Positions 5,348 to 6,172 of a DNA stretch of 6,172 nt are shown one piece after another. This DNA is from an uncultured Clostridia bacterium. GTDB taxonomy: Bacteria; Bacillota; Clostridia; Peptostreptococcales; Acidaminobacteraceae. Location of the stretch: assembly GCA_945950065.1 (NCBI GenBank), contig CAMFGQ010000083.1, positions 1 to 6,172 of the forward strand. Reading direction: 5' to 3'. Within the stretch, counting starts at the first letter, position 1; every line of letters begins with the position of its first letter. A program made the translations under genes and the position numbers. The notes below the pieces were generated by a model. That model was not told the origin of the DNA, searched no databases, and saw only the letters and a list, made by a program, of their open reading frames with translations.

Positions 5348-6172
5348 CTAAATGTTAAAAGCTCTGGTGGCGACTTCCTCCTGTAAAGTACTGATGAGTT
5401 CTTCCAGGGTCCAGGAATACTGTGGGTTTTTACCCTTCTCATCCACGCTGAAGTGGCGCACAGCATAAACACCCTGCTCCATTTCTTTATCGCCTAGAAC
5501 GAGCATATAGGGGATGCGTTGGAGTTGAGCTTCACGAATTTTGTAGCCTATCTTTTCACTACGATCATCGGATGTGACGCGAAATCCTTCAGCTTTAAGT
5601 GTTTCTCTCAATTCAGCTGCAAAATCGTGATGGCGATCTGCTACAGGTAAGAGTCGAATTTGTTCTGGCGCTAACCAAAGTGGGAACTTGCCCATATACT
5701 GTTCGATGAGATAGGCAACCATTCGCTCCATGGTAGATAGGACACCTCGGTGAATAACCACTGGACGATGAATGTTCTCGCCATCTTCTCCAACATAGGT
5801 TAAATCAAAGCGCTCAGGAAGTAGGAAGTCAAGCTGTACAGTGGAGAGGGTTTCTTCGTTGCCTAATGCTGTCTTGACCTGAACATCCAGTTTTGGACCA
5901 TAAAAGGCTGCATCACCAATGGACTCCACATAGGGTAGTTCCATCTCATCCATGGCTGCCTTGAGCATGGCTTCTGCCTTGGACCACATCTCATCATTGT
6001 CAAAGAACTTTTCCTTATTTTCTGGATCACGATAGGATAAGCGGAAGGAGTAGTCTTTGATGTTAAAGTCCTCATAACTTGATAAGATCAGTTCCACCAC
6101 TCTACGAAACTCTTCCTGAATTTGATCAGGTCGGACAAAGATATGAGCATCATTCAGGGTCATCTCACGTAC
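5348..6172 (-). CDS. thrS: Threonyl-tRNA synthetase, ThrS (B. subtilis/S. aureus) subfamily, C-terminal part
   Basis: The reading frame stays open to the right edge (VRE precedes the first visible Met), so 274 residues, roughly 375 to the end of a ~645-residue enzyme, are present. The editing domain and N-terminal TGS domain lie outside. Visible core features are MTLNDAHIF (zinc-ligand His), the [21 protein letters not shown] stretch, [50 protein letters not shown] (second zinc-ligand His and motif 3 Arg), and an anticodon-binding domain starting at [10 protein letters not shown] with [20 protein letters not shown]. These match B. subtilis ThrS and S. aureus ThrRS as I recall them, so this is probably the housekeeping enzyme. 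It differs from the downstream ThrRS at diagnostic positions (LN for QD before DAH, ETLST for WQCGT, LSTME for LGSVE). No frameshift is seen. The stop is TAG, followed by its own terminator. Any leader of its own lies outside the window. Confidence 0.95.
   Translation of the reverse strand, partial: VREMTLNDAHIFVRPDQIQEEFRRVVELILSSYEDFNIKDYSFRLSYRDPENKEKFFDNDEMWSKAEAMLKAAMDEMELPYVESIGDAAFYGPKLDVQVKTALGNEETLSTVQLDFLLPERFDLTYVGEDGENIHRPVVIHRGVLSTMERMVAYLIEQYMGKFPLWLAPEQIRLLPVADRHHDFAAELRETLKAEGFRVTSDDRSEKIGYKIREAQLQRIPYMLVLGDKEMEQGVYAVRHFSVDEKGKNPQYSWTLEELISTLQEEVATRAFNI

Noticed and set aside
6161..6163. ATG at 6163 as the start of the upstream ThrRS.
   Set aside because: It is the internal Met of [12 protein letters not shown] in the catalytic core. 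The frame is open to the edge, so the gene is cut by the window and not N-terminally truncated.

Overview
The window is a low-GC stretch of a Bacillota chromosome, most likely Bacilli/Bacillales. The evidence is the thrS-infC-rpmI-rplT arrangement, strong Shine-Dalgarno sequences (GGGAGG, AGGAGGT), a tRNA-Thr T-box leader, an L20-type leader before infC, and Bacillus/Staphylococcus-like threonyl-tRNA synthetase motifs. All recognised genes lie on the minus strand, so transcription runs from the right edge (6172) to the left edge (1).

Reading in the direction of transcription: (1) 6172-5348 is the C-terminal part of a threonyl-tRNA synthetase (ThrRS) of the B. subtilis ThrS / S. aureus subfamily, cut by the window edge and closed by a strong intrinsic terminator. 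(2) 5274-4991 is a compact control region, with a near-consensus sigma-A promoter and then a full T-box riboswitch (stem I with an ACC threonine specifier, stem III with a UUCG loop, antiterminator, terminator). (3) 4990-3062 is a second, complete 642-residue ThrRS of a different subfamily that resembles B. subtilis ThrZ. (4) 3061-2845 holds a weak terminator, a second sigma-A promoter and an L20-type leader ending in an intrinsic terminator. (5) 2844-1772 is infC (probably starting at AUU), rpmI and rplT, encoding IF3, L35 and L20. (6) 1756-569 is an unrecognised membrane-anchored extracytoplasmic protein. (7) 557-1 is the N-terminal part of a ComEC-type DNA-uptake channel that runs off the left edge and does not appear as a closed reading frame.

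The genes share a translation theme. One ThrRS is held under uncharged-tRNA-Thr control, and the IF3/L35/L20 operon carries two likely feedback devices: L20 acting on the leader RNA, and IF3 acting on its own non-canonical start codon. No terminator is visible after rplT, and the next two genes follow with gaps of 15 and 11 bases. The membrane protein and comEC may therefore be read through from the ribosomal-protein operon. Most of the window is conserved core genome. The points worth a second look are the tandem ThrRS pair with its asymmetric T-box, the two RNA switches, the AUU start, and the uncharacterised protein linked to comEC. I see no CRISPR array, insertion sequence, tRNA or rRNA gene, or defence system.
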